DNA of 64,000 bases from positions 1,178,001-1,242,000 of the forward strand of contig NZ_JAPDRJ010000001.1 of assembly GCF_040706535.1 (NCBI RefSeq), in the 5' to 3' direction. A program made the translations under genes and the position numbers. Below the pieces are notes generated by a model that did no database searches, was not told the DNA's origin, and saw only the letters and a program-made list of their open reading frames with translations. How positions within the stretch are numbered: the stretch's first letter is position 1; each line of letters starts with the position of its first letter. The DNA comes from Lentisalinibacter orientalis. Its GTDB lineage: Bacteria; Pseudomonadota; Gammaproteobacteria; Steroidobacterales; Woeseiaceae. Positions 43,766 to 52,260 of this stretch are shown in pieces.

Positions 43766-45145
43766 ATGGAATACATCGGTCTCATCGGCAGCGTCGCGCT
43801 GCTCATCTGGCTGGCGCTCAGGGGCATCAACATCGTCTTTGCTGCGCTGCTGTGCTCGGTGGTGGTCATCGCCACCAACCAGCTGCCGGTCGCCGCCGGG
43901 CTGACCGAGTATTTCTCGTTCGGGCCGCTGGGCGCGTTCACCTTCGCGGGGCGGTTCTTCCTGCTGTTCGCCGCCGGCGCCATGTTCGGGCGGGTCATGG
44001 GCGAGAGCCACGCGGCCGCCAGCATCGCGCTGGCGCTGGTGGAGCGGCTGGGTGCCCACCGGGCGCTGTGGATCACGGTGCTGGCCTGCGCGCTGCTGAC
44101 CTACGGTGGCGTGGTCGTCTTCGTGGTGATCTTCGCCATGTATCCGCTCGGGCTGAAGCTGCTGCAGCAGGCGGACATCCCGAAGCGGCTGTTCTGCGGC
44201 GCGCTGGCACTGGGGGCCGGCACTTTCACGCTGACGGCACTGCCGGGCACCCCCTCCATCCACAACGTGATCTCGGCGGCGGCGCTGGAGACCACCCTGT
44301 TCGCCGGCGGCTGGTACGGGGTGGGCGGAGGCGCCCTGATGTTCGCCGGCGGCATGTGGTATCTCGAGCGCCAGCGCCGCATCGCCGCCGCCAACGGCGA
44401 GCATTTCCAGCCGGCGCCGAGCGACCCCGTCTCGACCGCGAACGCCGGTGATCCCGGCTATCCGCACTGGCTGCCGGCGGCGCTGCCGCTGGCGCTGGTC
44501 CTGGGCACGATCGTGGCGCCGAGGCTGATCATCATGTCGCTGGACGAGGCCACGCTGGCGCAGTCGGGCTGGTTCTTCGCGCTGCTGCGTTTCGCCGACG
44601 GCCAGCCCGTCGTCTGGCCCAGCATCGCGCTGCTCGCCGGCACCCTGCTCGCGGTGCTCATGTTCCCGATGGTGCGCGGCCGCGCGCTCGAGGTGGTGGG
44701 CCACGGCACGCAGGACTCGATCATGCCGCTGATCAACACCGCGGCGGTCATCGGCTTCGGCGGCGTCGTGACGCAGACGGCGGGCTTCGAGCAGTTCACC
44801 CGCCTGATGCTGGAGTCGGGCCTGCCGCCGCTCGTCTCCATGTTCGGGTCCGTCAGCCTGGTGGCCGGCATCACGGGATCGGCCTCGGGCGGCCTGCAGA
44901 TTTTCATGCAGACCATGGCGCCGGCCTATCTGGAGATGGGCATCGAACCCGGCACGCTGCATCGCCTGGCCACCATGGCCAGCGGCGGCTTCGACTCGCT
45001 GCCTCACTGCGGCGCGGTGGTCGCCATGCTCACCATCACCGGCCTGACCCACAAGGAAGCGTATCGCGACGTGGGCATCATCACGGTGGTGATCCCGGTG
45101 CTGGCGACGCTGGCGATGATCGGGCTGGCGGCCGCAATTTCGTAG
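43766..45145 (+). CDS. GntP-type gluconate/organic acid permease
   Basis: 459 aa from the ATG at 43766 after GGGGGGAG. About 11-12 membrane segments. GntP-like features include IGSVALLIWLALRGINIVFA, FAAGAMFGRVMGESHAAASIA, TLTALPGTPSIHNVI, and NTAAVIGFGGVVTQTAGFE with the late MASGGFDSLPHCGAVV block. Probably imports a hydroxy- or sugar acid by proton symport at the inner membrane. The TAG stop lies inside a REP arm head (CGTAGGAG), so the last residues ...AAAIS may have been defined by the repeat. Confidence 0.88.
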   Translation: MEYIGLIGSVALLIWLALRGINIVFAALLCSVVVIATNQLPVAAGLTEYFSFGPLGAFTFAGRFFLLFAAGAMFGRVMGESHAAASIALALVERLGAHRALWITVLACALLTYGGVVVFVVIFAMYPLGLKLLQQADIPKRLFCGALALGAGTFTLTALPGTPSIHNVISAAALETTLFAGGWYGVGGGALMFAGGMWYLERQRRIAAANGEHFQPAPSDPVSTANAGDPGYPHWLPAALPLALVLGTIVAPRLIIMSLDEATLAQSGWFFALLRFADGQPVVWPSIALLAGTLLAVLMFPMVRGRALEVVGHGTQDSIMPLINTAAVIGFGGVVTQTAGFEQFTRLMLESGLPPLVSMFGSVSLVAGITGSASGGLQIFMQTMAPAYLEMGIEPGTLHRLATMASGGFDSLPHCGAVVAMLTITGLTHKEAYRDVGIITVVIPVLATLAMIGLAAAIS

Positions 45146-45164
45146 GAGGGCCTTCAGGCCCGAT
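45142..45164. repeat. REP arm, left half of a split doublet
   Basis: GTAGGAGGGCCTTCAGGCCC overlapping the stop codon of the permease gene. Its inverted partner is at 45497-45519, 332 bp away, across a structured insert. Confidence 0.9.
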
Positions 45165-45496
45165 CCCTACCTCCCGACCCCTTCTCTTATGGCCGCCCTG
45201 CGGGGGCATCCGTCTTGCTCCAGACAAAAGGTCGCGGCGACGGATACCCCCGCATGACGGCCGTGCTACCGGTGGCGTGGCGGAGCTGCCAGTCAGTAGC
45301 GCCGGCTGACCGGTGCCATCCCTTTCGGCCACGGGCCCGTTAGCGGGTGGGTAAGGGTTGCGGGGTCGTCCGGGCCGACTGGAGCCATGACGGCGGGAAG
45401 GAGGCCCGGCCGAAGCGAAGGAGGACAGGACGTCCGACTGAGCGTCCCCGCGACCCTTACCCACCCGATGGCGGGCCTACGCCAAAAGGAGAATAG
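45165..45496. mobile_element. MITE-like structured element inserted in a REP doublet
   Basis: No credible ORF. Imperfect terminal inverted repeats (CTTCTCTTATGGC at 45181-45193 against ATTCTCCTTTTGGC read from the opposite strand at 45481-45494). Two internal inverted repeats: 45199-45214 with 45239-45254 (TGCGGGGGCATCCGTC, one mismatch), and a long arm pair 45334-45365 with 45446-45477 built around GGGTGGGTAAGGG. The central loop contains GGAGCCATGACGGCGG and GGACAGGACGTCC-like motifs reminiscent of palindromic intergenic repeats in other gammaproteobacteria. It could form a long hairpin RNA or cruciform. Confidence 0.55.
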
Positions 45497-45519
45497 ATCG
45501 GGCCTGAAGGCCCTCCTAC
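45497..45519. repeat. REP arm, right half of the split doublet
   Basis: Inverted TTCA-loop arm (ATCGGGCCTGAAGGCCCTCC), eight bases from the TAA stop of the phytase gene. Confidence 0.9.
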
Positions 45520-45527
45520 CTGTTTCG

Positions 45528-46631
45528 TTACCGGCAGCGGCCTTCCGGGATCACGCTTTCTATCCGCCGCCAGTCCACGATCTTGAAGTTCTGGCTGTCG
45601 GCACCTTCGTTGCGCCCGTCCTGGCCGACGAAGATGCCGCGGGGGAAGCGGGGGCCCAGATCGGCGGCGGTCACGTCGATGCCGTCGGTCTCCTCGGTGC
45701 CGTCGATGCCGGCATCCTCGTTGTCGGCCACGCGGAAGGAGACCAGGTAGCGGACTTCTTCGCCGAGGCAGTAGACGGCGTAGCTGTTGTCGCCCTGGCT
45801 GGAGGCGAGCAGGTAGCGCGGGCCCGCGGCGGGCGAGTAGATGGTGAGGCCTTCCACATCGGCCACCAGCGCCGGGCCGTCGACGCTGTCGACGAGTTCC
45901 GGCGTCCAGTCGGCCGCCGGGTCGAGCGTGCCGCGCCAGATGCCGCGGGGCTCCTCGCCCACGTAGACATGCCCGGCGGCCTCGTCGACCACACAGCCCT
46001 CGGGCTGGCCCGCCAGGCGGAACTCCCGGGCGAGCCGGGCCGAGAAGGCCGCCGGACCGGTGCGTGCGAGCGACCACTGCTGATAGCGGCCGTCCTTGTC
46101 GTTCACGAACACGTGGAAGCTGTCGCCGCCCGCCGAGCCGAGGCAGATGCCGTAGATCTCGTCGAGACCGGTGGCGACGGCCGAACCCGGCAACGGCCGT
46201 GCACTGCCCGTCGCCGCGTCGAGCAGGAAGACGTCGATGCTGCCGGTGGTCCGGTTGGACGCCACGGCCACCGCATCGCCGTCCGGCAGCGGGCGCAGAT
46301 CCACGTTGTTGAGGCGGCCCGACTCGATGGACTGGGTCTCCCGGCCGTCGAGATCGTAGAGATGCAGCGCGCGGAGCTTGTTGCTGCCGAGTACGAGTGC
46401 GCCGCCGTCCCGGGCGGAGCGTGCCCAGACGGCCGGGTCGTCGGCGGCGTCTCCTGCGTCCGGCACCGGCTCGGTCTCGACGTCGGCGAAGACGACCGGA
46501 TAGTCCGCCGGCTGCGGCCCGGCGGCGCAGCCGGTCAGTGCAAGCGCGGCGACGAGGACCGTGCACAGGGTCGGGAAGACGACCGCCGGGGGGATGGCGG
46601 GTCGCGGAAGACGGGGAGCAGTTGCAGTCAT
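45528..46631 (-). CDS. Beta-propeller phytase (3-phytase) lipoprotein
   Basis: 367 aa from the ATG at 46631, chosen because it gives a lipoprotein signal with lipobox ALTGC (Cys35); the open frame extends to 46760. Beta-propeller phytase landmarks are in order: DDPAVWARSA, LGSNKLRALHLYDLDG, GRLNNVDLR, EIYGICLG, EGCVVDEAAGHVYVGEE, DVEGLTIYSP, LLASSQGDNSYAVY, DGIDVT and FPRGIFVGQDG. It would release phosphate from phytate or related phosphoesters with calcium, at the outer membrane. Convergent with the permease gene. Confidence 0.93.
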   Translation of the reverse strand: MTATAPRLPRPAIPPAVVFPTLCTVLVAALALTGCAAGPQPADYPVVFADVETEPVPDAGDAADDPAVWARSARDGGALVLGSNKLRALHLYDLDGRETQSIESGRLNNVDLRPLPDGDAVAVASNRTTGSIDVFLLDAATGSARPLPGSAVATGLDEIYGICLGSAGGDSFHVFVNDKDGRYQQWSLARTGPAAFSARLAREFRLAGQPEGCVVDEAAGHVYVGEEPRGIWRGTLDPAADWTPELVDSVDGPALVADVEGLTIYSPAAGPRYLLASSQGDNSYAVYCLGEEVRYLVSFRVADNEDAGIDGTEETDGIDVTAADLGPRFPRGIFVGQDGRNEGADSQNFKIVDWRRIESVIPEGRCR

Positions 46632-46710
46632 GGCAGGGCCTGTCAGTGGAATTACGGGGACTGTTGACACAATCGCGGATCGAGTCAACCGTCGCCGCGA
46701 CCGGCAGGCT

Positions 46711-47319
46711 TCAGAGGCGGAACAGAAACTCCTGCATGCCGTTGCCGAGCAGGATGGCACGCTCGATGGAGAACTCCCGGAAGGCCTTGCCGAGTTCCTC
46801 CGGCGAATAGCGGGGTGCCGGTCGTTCGTCCGGGGCGGCGTTGCGCCGCACCAGGTGCTCGCCGTCCACCGGGCAGAAGCCGCCGGGCAGGGCGGGCATC
46901 AGCGGGTCCCGGTAGGCGACCAGGGCATGCACGAGCGTGCCGGGCAGCCCCCGTGCCGCCAGACGGGACGACAGCGCGGGCAGGGCGGCCGGCTGCAGGT
47001 AGTTGAGCAGGTCCCAGCACAGGACGACGTCCACCGGCTCCGGGTTGCGCGGCGGCAGCGCGTCCTCCATGCGCTCGCGCAGCAGCTCCTCGCCCGCGTC
47101 TTCCGGCGGCACGAGCGCGTCGAGATCGTCCGCGAGGTCGGCGATCTCCAGGCGGCAGCGGAAGCGGCCGAACAGATCGATGCTCTCGGGGCGCGCCGGA
47201 CCGAGGTCCAGTATCACCCAGCGGCCGCCTTCCTCCATCCGCTCCACCAGGGAGCGGAACAGCGGGGCCCGTACCGGCCCCGCCGCCCCCGGCAGCACCT
47301 GCGCGGCCGCGCCGGCCAT
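46711..47319 (-). CDS. Methyltransferase-like protein coupled to bactofilin
   Basis: 202 aa. The fold resembles class I methyltransferases: WVILDLGPARPESIDLFGRF where motif I would lie (the usual GxGxG is reduced), CRLEIADL, and VDVVLCWDLLNYLQPAAL as the motif IV equivalent. A C-terminal PRYSPEELGKAFREFSIERA segment. Whether it binds SAM is uncertain. The ATG at 47319 lies one base after the bactofilin stop (TGACATG), so translation is probably coupled, hinting at a role in envelope or cytoskeleton organisation. Confidence 0.72.
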   Translation of the reverse strand: MAGAAAQVLPGAAGPVRAPLFRSLVERMEEGGRWVILDLGPARPESIDLFGRFRCRLEIADLADDLDALVPPEDAGEELLRERMEDALPPRNPEPVDVVLCWDLLNYLQPAALPALSSRLAARGLPGTLVHALVAYRDPLMPALPGGFCPVDGEHLVRRNAAPDERPAPRYSPEELGKAFREFSIERAILLGNGMQEFLFRL

Positions 47320-47320
47320 G

Positions 47321-47854
47321 TCAGGCTGCCGATTCCTCTTTCTTCGCCGTGGACGGCGTAGTAGAGGATGCCACCGAGGCCGGCTTGCGGGTCGCGCCCT
47401 GCTTGCCCAGCGCGGCCTCGACGGCCTCGGAGTCCATCTCGATGGAGCCCTTGAAATGGGCGCCGTCCTCGAGGCTCACCCGCGGGGCGGTGATGTTGCC
47501 CTTCACCCGGGCGTTGCGGCGGATCGCCACCTGCTCGGCACCGAACAGGTCGCCCTCCATGACGCCGTCCACGGTGATGGCCTTGGCGTAGACGTCGGCA
47601 TGAATCTCGCCTTCCTTGCCGATGGTCAGGCTGTTGTTCACCAGCTTCACCGTGCCGGTCACCCGCCCCTCGATGCGCAGATCCTCCTCGCCCTGCAGGT
47701 CGCCGTCGATGCGGATGGAGCGCCCGATGACCGCCATTTCGCCGGTGCCGCCGCCCGCGGTATAGGCGGGCTTCGCTGCGGGCGCGCTCGTGCTGCGGCT
47801 CTCGCCGGGATTGGTGGCGGTTTCGCCGCCGTCTTTCCTGCCACGTTCAAACAT
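47321..47854 (-). CDS. Bactofilin
   Basis: 177 aa from the ATG at 47854 with GAGGGG upstream. A central bactofilin domain (residues about 38-140) shows the beta-helix repeats: GRSIRIDGDLQGEEDLRIEG, VTGTVKLVNNSLTIG, EIHADVYAKAITVDGVMEGD and VKGNITAPRVSLEDGAHFKG. Flexible Ala/Ser/Thr/Lys-rich tails lie on both sides. Bactofilins polymerise into cytoskeletal filaments at the membrane and help localise cell-wall enzymes. Divergent from the amidase gene over about 190 bp. Confidence 0.95.
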   Translation of the reverse strand: MFERGRKDGGETATNPGESRSTSAPAAKPAYTAGGGTGEMAVIGRSIRIDGDLQGEEDLRIEGRVTGTVKLVNNSLTIGKEGEIHADVYAKAITVDGVMEGDLFGAEQVAIRRNARVKGNITAPRVSLEDGAHFKGSIEMDSEAVEAALGKQGATRKPASVASSTTPSTAKKEESAA

Positions 47855-48046
47855 TGCTGTCCCCTCGTCGTGTCGATTGCGTCGATCCGGTCGTGCCGGT
47901 CGATCCGGTTGTCGTTCGAGCGGTTCTAGCACGCGCCTGCCCGGCCCAACAACTGTCGCTATGCGGCGACATGCGGCGAATTATCGTTCGCCCGGTCCGT
48001 TACACTGTTCCCCGGGGAATTCCGACGATGAAGGGGAGACGCCATC

Positions 48047-49606
48047 ATGACGACCGGCAAGGCAGGATTAACGAGACGCCAGGTGCTGACGCTCATCGGC
48101 GGGGCGGGCGTGGCCGCGGCCACGGGCGGCTGCGGCAATGGCGGCAGCGGTGGCAATGGCGGCGGCCCCGGACCTGCGGCCACTCCGGCCGGCCGGGCGA
48201 CGGCGCCGCTGCACTACGAGAGCCTGCTGTCCGTGGCCGCGCGGGTCCAGGCGCAGGAGATCTCGCCCGTTGCGCTCACCCAGGCCATGCTCGGCCGCAT
48301 CGAGGACCTGGAGCCCTCGCTCAGGGCCTACGCCACGGTCATGAACGTCGCGGCACTCGAGGCGGCCGAACGGGCCGAGGCCGAGATCGCCGCCGGCAAT
48401 TACCGCGGCCCGCTGCACGGCGTGCCGGTGGCGGTGAAGGACCTCTGTTACACGAAGGCGGTGCCGACCATGGGCGGCATGGCGGTCTATCGCGACTTCG
48501 TGCCGGATTACGATGCCACCGTGGTCGCGCGCCTGCAGGCGGCCGGCGCCGTCCTGGTCGGCAAGCTCAATCTCACCGAGGGCGCGATGGCCGGCTATCA
48601 CCCGTCCTTCGAGGTGCCGAAGAATCCCTGGGATCCGGACCTCTGGCCGGGTGTGTCGTCCAGCGGCTCTGGCGTCGCGACGGCGGCAGGCCTGTGCTTC
48701 GGCTCGCTCGGCAGCGACACCGGCGGCTCCATCCGCTTTCCGTCCCAGGCCAACGGCATCGTGGGTCTGAAGCCGACCTACGGCCGGGTCAGCCGCTACG
48801 GCGTCATCCCGCTGGCGGAATCGCTGGACCACGTCGGCCCCATGACCCGGCGGGTGGCCGATGCGGCGGCCATGCTGCAGGTGATCGGCGGCCCCGACCC
48901 GAACGATCCCACCACCCTGGACGAGCCGGTGCCGGACCTCTTCGCCGACATCGACGCCGGCGTGAAGGGGCTGCGCATCGGCTACGACGAGGCCTTCGCC
49001 ACCGAGGGCGTCGACCCGCGCCTGGCGAGCGCCATCCAGGATGCGCTGGGCCAGCTGGCGGCGATGGGCGCCGAGATCGTGGACGTGACCATGCCCGCCG
49101 GCAGCACCGGCCTCGCCGATCCCTGGTCCGCCATCGCCGCGGCCGAGGCCCTCGAGGCGCACGCCGAGTTCTACCCGGAGCGGGCCGACGAGTTCGGGCC
49201 CTTCTTCCGCGAGTTCCTGCAGGCCGGGGCCGCGCTGACGGAAGAGCAGCTGGCCGCGGCCCGGGCCTTCCGCGCCGATTACGCCGGCAGGATGAACGAG
49301 CTGCTGGGGACGGTGGACGCCATCGCCATGCCGGCGGGCAACCCGACCATGCCCGTCACCGAGGAAATCCAGCGCGGCGGCATGGAGGGGATCGAGCCCC
49401 TGGCGGAGCACCTGCACCAGTATTTCGCGGTGCCGGCCAACTTCTCGGGCGCGCCGGCGCTGACGCTGCCCTGCGGTTTCACGGAGGACGGCGTCCCGCT
49501 GGGGATGCAATACATGGCGGCGCCGGGCGGCGAGGCCATGCTGTGCCGCATCGGCCACGCCTACGAGGGCGCGACCGGCTGGCACAACCGGCACCCCGCG
49601 ATCTAG
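48047..49606 (+). CDS. Tat-exported amidase-signature enzyme
   Basis: 519 aa; ATG after AAGGGGAG. N-terminal Tat signal (LTRRQVLTLIGGAGVAAATG) followed by GGC and a Gly/Asn linker, so it may be a Tat lipoprotein. The amidase-signature triad is recognisable: Lys131 in VPVAVKD, the SSSGSGVATAAGLCFGSLG block with the cis-serine, and nucleophile Ser228 in SDTGGSIRFPSQ. Such enzymes hydrolyse amides; GatA itself is not implied because of the export signal and the lack of GatB/C neighbours. Periplasmic or membrane-anchored. Confidence 0.9.
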   Translation: MTTGKAGLTRRQVLTLIGGAGVAAATGGCGNGGSGGNGGGPGPAATPAGRATAPLHYESLLSVAARVQAQEISPVALTQAMLGRIEDLEPSLRAYATVMNVAALEAAERAEAEIAAGNYRGPLHGVPVAVKDLCYTKAVPTMGGMAVYRDFVPDYDATVVARLQAAGAVLVGKLNLTEGAMAGYHPSFEVPKNPWDPDLWPGVSSSGSGVATAAGLCFGSLGSDTGGSIRFPSQANGIVGLKPTYGRVSRYGVIPLAESLDHVGPMTRRVADAAAMLQVIGGPDPNDPTTLDEPVPDLFADIDAGVKGLRIGYDEAFATEGVDPRLASAIQDALGQLAAMGAEIVDVTMPAGSTGLADPWSAIAAAEALEAHAEFYPERADEFGPFFREFLQAGAALTEEQLAAARAFRADYAGRMNELLGTVDAIAMPAGNPTMPVTEEIQRGGMEGIEPLAEHLHQYFAVPANFSGAPALTLPCGFTEDGVPLGMQYMAAPGGEAMLCRIGHAYEGATGWHNRHPAI

Positions 49607-49646
49607 CCGTCCTCGCCGACCATCCCGGCAATGCCGGCCGTCCTGG

Positions 49647-51683
49647 CTAGCCGTCCCTGTGGGCCGCGACCAGCCGCTCCTGGATGTTCTGCGGCACCCG
49701 CGCGTAATGGCTGAACTCCATCGACAGGCGGCCCTCGCCGCCGGAGATGGACTTCAGCCGCGAGTGATAGCCCTGGATCTCCTCCAGCGGGGCCTGGCCC
49801 GAGATCTCCATGCGGTTCTCGCCCAGCACGGCGGTGCCGCTGACGATGCCGCGCATGCCGGACAGGTCGCCGGTCACCGCGCCGACGCAATCGGCGGGCA
49901 CGCGGAAGACCACGTCGACGATGGGCTCCATGATCACCGGTGAGGCTTTCTCCACGGCATCCATGAAGGCTTTCTTGCCGGCCTGGACGAACGCGATCTC
50001 CTTCGAGTCCACCGTGTGGTACTTGCCGTCGTAGACGACGACGCGCACGTCCTGCATGGGATAGCCGGCGAGCGCGCCGGACTCCATCACCTGCCGCACG
50101 CCGGTTTCCACCGCCGGGATGAGACCGGAGGGGATGGCACCGCCGACGACCTCGCTCTTGAACTCGAAGCCCCCGCCGTCCGGCAGCGGCTCGATGCGCA
50201 GATACACCTCGCCGAACTGACCCGCGCCGCCGGTCTGTTTCTTGTGCCGGTGATGACCCTCCGCCGGGGCGGTAATCGTCTCCCGGTAGGCGATGGAGGG
50301 CGGCGCCGTCTCCACCTCGATGCCGTAGCGGTCCCTGATCTCCTCCAGCACGGTCCTGAGATGCAGGTCGCCCAGCCCGTTCAGGACGATCTCGTTCAGT
50401 GCCGGGACGTGCTCGAGATGCAGTGACGGGTCTTCGGCTTCCACCGCGTGCAGCGCATCGGAGATCTTCTGCACGTCCGCGTCGTCCGAGAGCTTGATGG
50501 CCAGTCCGTACATCGGCCTGGCGTTGCGCAGGGATTTCAGATGGTAGTGATCCTCGTCGTGGGAGTCGTGCAGCACCGCGTCGTAGTGGGCCTCCTCCAG
50601 CCGCGGGATGGCGCAGATGTCGCCCGGGATGCCGCGCTCGGCCTTCACGTGCTCCGCGCCGTTCAGCTTCAGCAGCTGGCCGACCTTGACGGGTTTGCGG
50701 GCGTCGCCCACGAACAACTGCATGCCCGGGCGGACGGTGCCCTGGTGGATGCGGAACACGGCGAGCCGGCCCTTGAAGGGGTCGATGTTCACCATGAAGA
50801 CGTGGGCCACCACGTGGGCGTCCGCATCGGGCGTCGCGACGACTTCCTCTGCGCCGTCATCCTCTCCCCTGAAGTAGACCGCCGGGTTGCCCTCCGCCGG
50901 ATTCGGCATCAGTCGCTCGAAGATGCGCAGCAGCTGGCGCACGCCGGCGCCGGTCTTCGCCGAGACGAAACAGACCGGCACCAGGTGACCCTCCCGGAGC
51001 GCCTTCTCGAAGGGGTCGTGCAGCTGCTCCGGCGCGAGTTCCTGGCCCTGCTCCAGGTAGACCTCCATCAGTTCCTCGTCCAGCTCGACGACCTGGTCGA
51101 TGATCTTCTCGTGGGCAGTGGCCACGTCGCTGAAGGCCGTCTCCTCGCCCTCCAGCTGGAAGAAGCAGTCGACGACGGCCTCGCCGGAGGCGGACGGCAG
51201 GTTGATGGGCAGGCACTCCGCACCGAACGCGGACTGGATCTCCTCCATGATGCGGGCGTGGTCCACGCCGTCGGCGTCGATCTTGTTGACGATGATCATC
51301 CGGCACAGGCGCTGTCTCGCCGCGGCCTCCATCATGCGCCGGGCAGTGAGGTCGACGCCGTTCTGCGCATCCACCACGATGGCGGCGGTCTCCACGGCGG
51401 GCAGGACGGCCAGCGCGCGGCCGTAGAAGTCCGGGTATCCCGGCGTATCCACCACGTTGACGTGGATGCCCTCATGGTCGAGATGGCACACCGCCGGATG
51501 CAGCGAGTGGCCGAATTCGCGTTCCCGGGGATGGAAATCGGCGACGGTGTTGCCGCGCTCCACTTCGCCGCAGCTCTGGATGGAGCCGCCTGCCTTCAGC
51601 AGGGCCTCCACGAGCGTCGTCTTGCCCGCGTTACTGGGCCCCGCCAGGCACACGTTACGGATGTCAGCCGTCTGATACGCCAT
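49647..51683 (-). CDS. Elongation factor G-like GTPase (EF-G paralogue)
   Basis: 678 aa with GGGAGGA before the ATG. EF-G domain order is intact: G1 AGPSNAGKTTL (canonical EF-G has AHIDAGKTT), G3 VDTPGYPDF, G4 NKID, then domain II, and a domain IV/V region with GGAGQFGEVYLRIEPL and a PLEEIQGYHSRLKSISGGEG end. The altered P-loop and length place it in the EF-G-like paralogue group rather than canonical FusA. No rpsL/rpsG/tuf neighbours. Possible roles are ribosome recycling or stress translation; the sequence does not decide. Confidence 0.85.
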   Translation of the reverse strand: MAYQTADIRNVCLAGPSNAGKTTLVEALLKAGGSIQSCGEVERGNTVADFHPREREFGHSLHPAVCHLDHEGIHVNVVDTPGYPDFYGRALAVLPAVETAAIVVDAQNGVDLTARRMMEAAARQRLCRMIIVNKIDADGVDHARIMEEIQSAFGAECLPINLPSASGEAVVDCFFQLEGEETAFSDVATAHEKIIDQVVELDEELMEVYLEQGQELAPEQLHDPFEKALREGHLVPVCFVSAKTGAGVRQLLRIFERLMPNPAEGNPAVYFRGEDDGAEEVVATPDADAHVVAHVFMVNIDPFKGRLAVFRIHQGTVRPGMQLFVGDARKPVKVGQLLKLNGAEHVKAERGIPGDICAIPRLEEAHYDAVLHDSHDEDHYHLKSLRNARPMYGLAIKLSDDADVQKISDALHAVEAEDPSLHLEHVPALNEIVLNGLGDLHLRTVLEEIRDRYGIEVETAPPSIAYRETITAPAEGHHRHKKQTGGAGQFGEVYLRIEPLPDGGGFEFKSEVVGGAIPSGLIPAVETGVRQVMESGALAGYPMQDVRVVVYDGKYHTVDSKEIAFVQAGKKAFMDAVEKASPVIMEPIVDVVFRVPADCVGAVTGDLSGMRGIVSGTAVLGENRMEISGQAPLEEIQGYHSRLKSISGGEGRLSMEFSHYARVPQNIQERLVAAHRDG

Positions 51684-51893
51684 GGATTCCTCCCTTATCG
51701 AGGTGTCTTTATATTTCGAGGGGATGTCTGGGAGCCTAGCTTACCCTCTGCGTGAGTTCGCCCAGTATCCGGGCAATTACGACCCCCGCCCGAGCCTCGC
51801 CGGCAGCTCTATCTTCTTGATTTTACCGCCGGAATCGGGCATGGGGTACTCGGCCGGGTTGCGCCGCCCGCCCGATCCGGTAAGGTGGGCGGG

Positions 51894-52166
51894 ATGAGCA
51901 ACACTAAACGCGAGAGCGCGGCCCCGGCGCGCGATTATCAGCAGCCCTTCGAGTTCGTGGAACTGGAGCAGGTGGAGGCGCCGGACGGCAGCGACGACGG
52001 CCGCTGGTACCGCTACGTGATCAGCCAGGGCGGCCAGTCCATCGTGGGTCACCGTCGCGGGACGAAGAAGAAGGTGCGGGAAGCCGTGAAGGACATCGTG
52101 CAGCGCATGAACGAGCGCCGCATGGGCCGTTCCGGCAGGGTCCATCTCTCCATGTCGAAGAAATAG
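51894..52166 (+). CDS. Small basic protein, unknown
   Basis: 90 aa with AAGGTGGGCGGG before the ATG. The sequence is charged and single-domain: RWYRYVISQGGQSIVGHRRG, then a basic helix KKKVREAVKDIVQRMNERR. No signal peptide. The composition suggests nucleic-acid binding, but no family is recognised. A REP cluster follows 12 bases after the stop. Confidence 0.7.
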   Translation: MSNTKRESAAPARDYQQPFEFVELEQVEAPDGSDDGRWYRYVISQGGQSIVGHRRGTKKKVREAVKDIVQRMNERRMGRSGRVHLSMSKK

Positions 52167-52178
52167 GTGCCGGCTGAT

Positions 52179-52260
52179 GTAGGAGGGCCTTCAGGCCCGA
52201 TGGTTTAAGGGATCGGGGCTAAAGCCCCTCCTACGAGCCCCTCCTACAAGCCCCTCCTGC
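52179..52260. repeat. Mosaic REP doublet with two extra 3' half-arms
   Basis: TTCA-loop left arm and inverted TTTA-loop right arm (52179-52234), then two direct repeats of the 3' end (GAGCCCCTCCTAC and AAGCCCCTCCTGC) that run directly into the ATG at 52261. Confidence 0.9.

Noticed and set aside
45165..45496. Small protein-coding gene in the 380 bp gap
   Set aside because: Frames here are made of inverted-repeat sequence without a start and ribosome site; structure dominates.
49647..51683. Tetracycline ribosomal-protection gene
   Set aside because: Domain layout fits the EF-G-like paralogue group, and no resistance context is seen.
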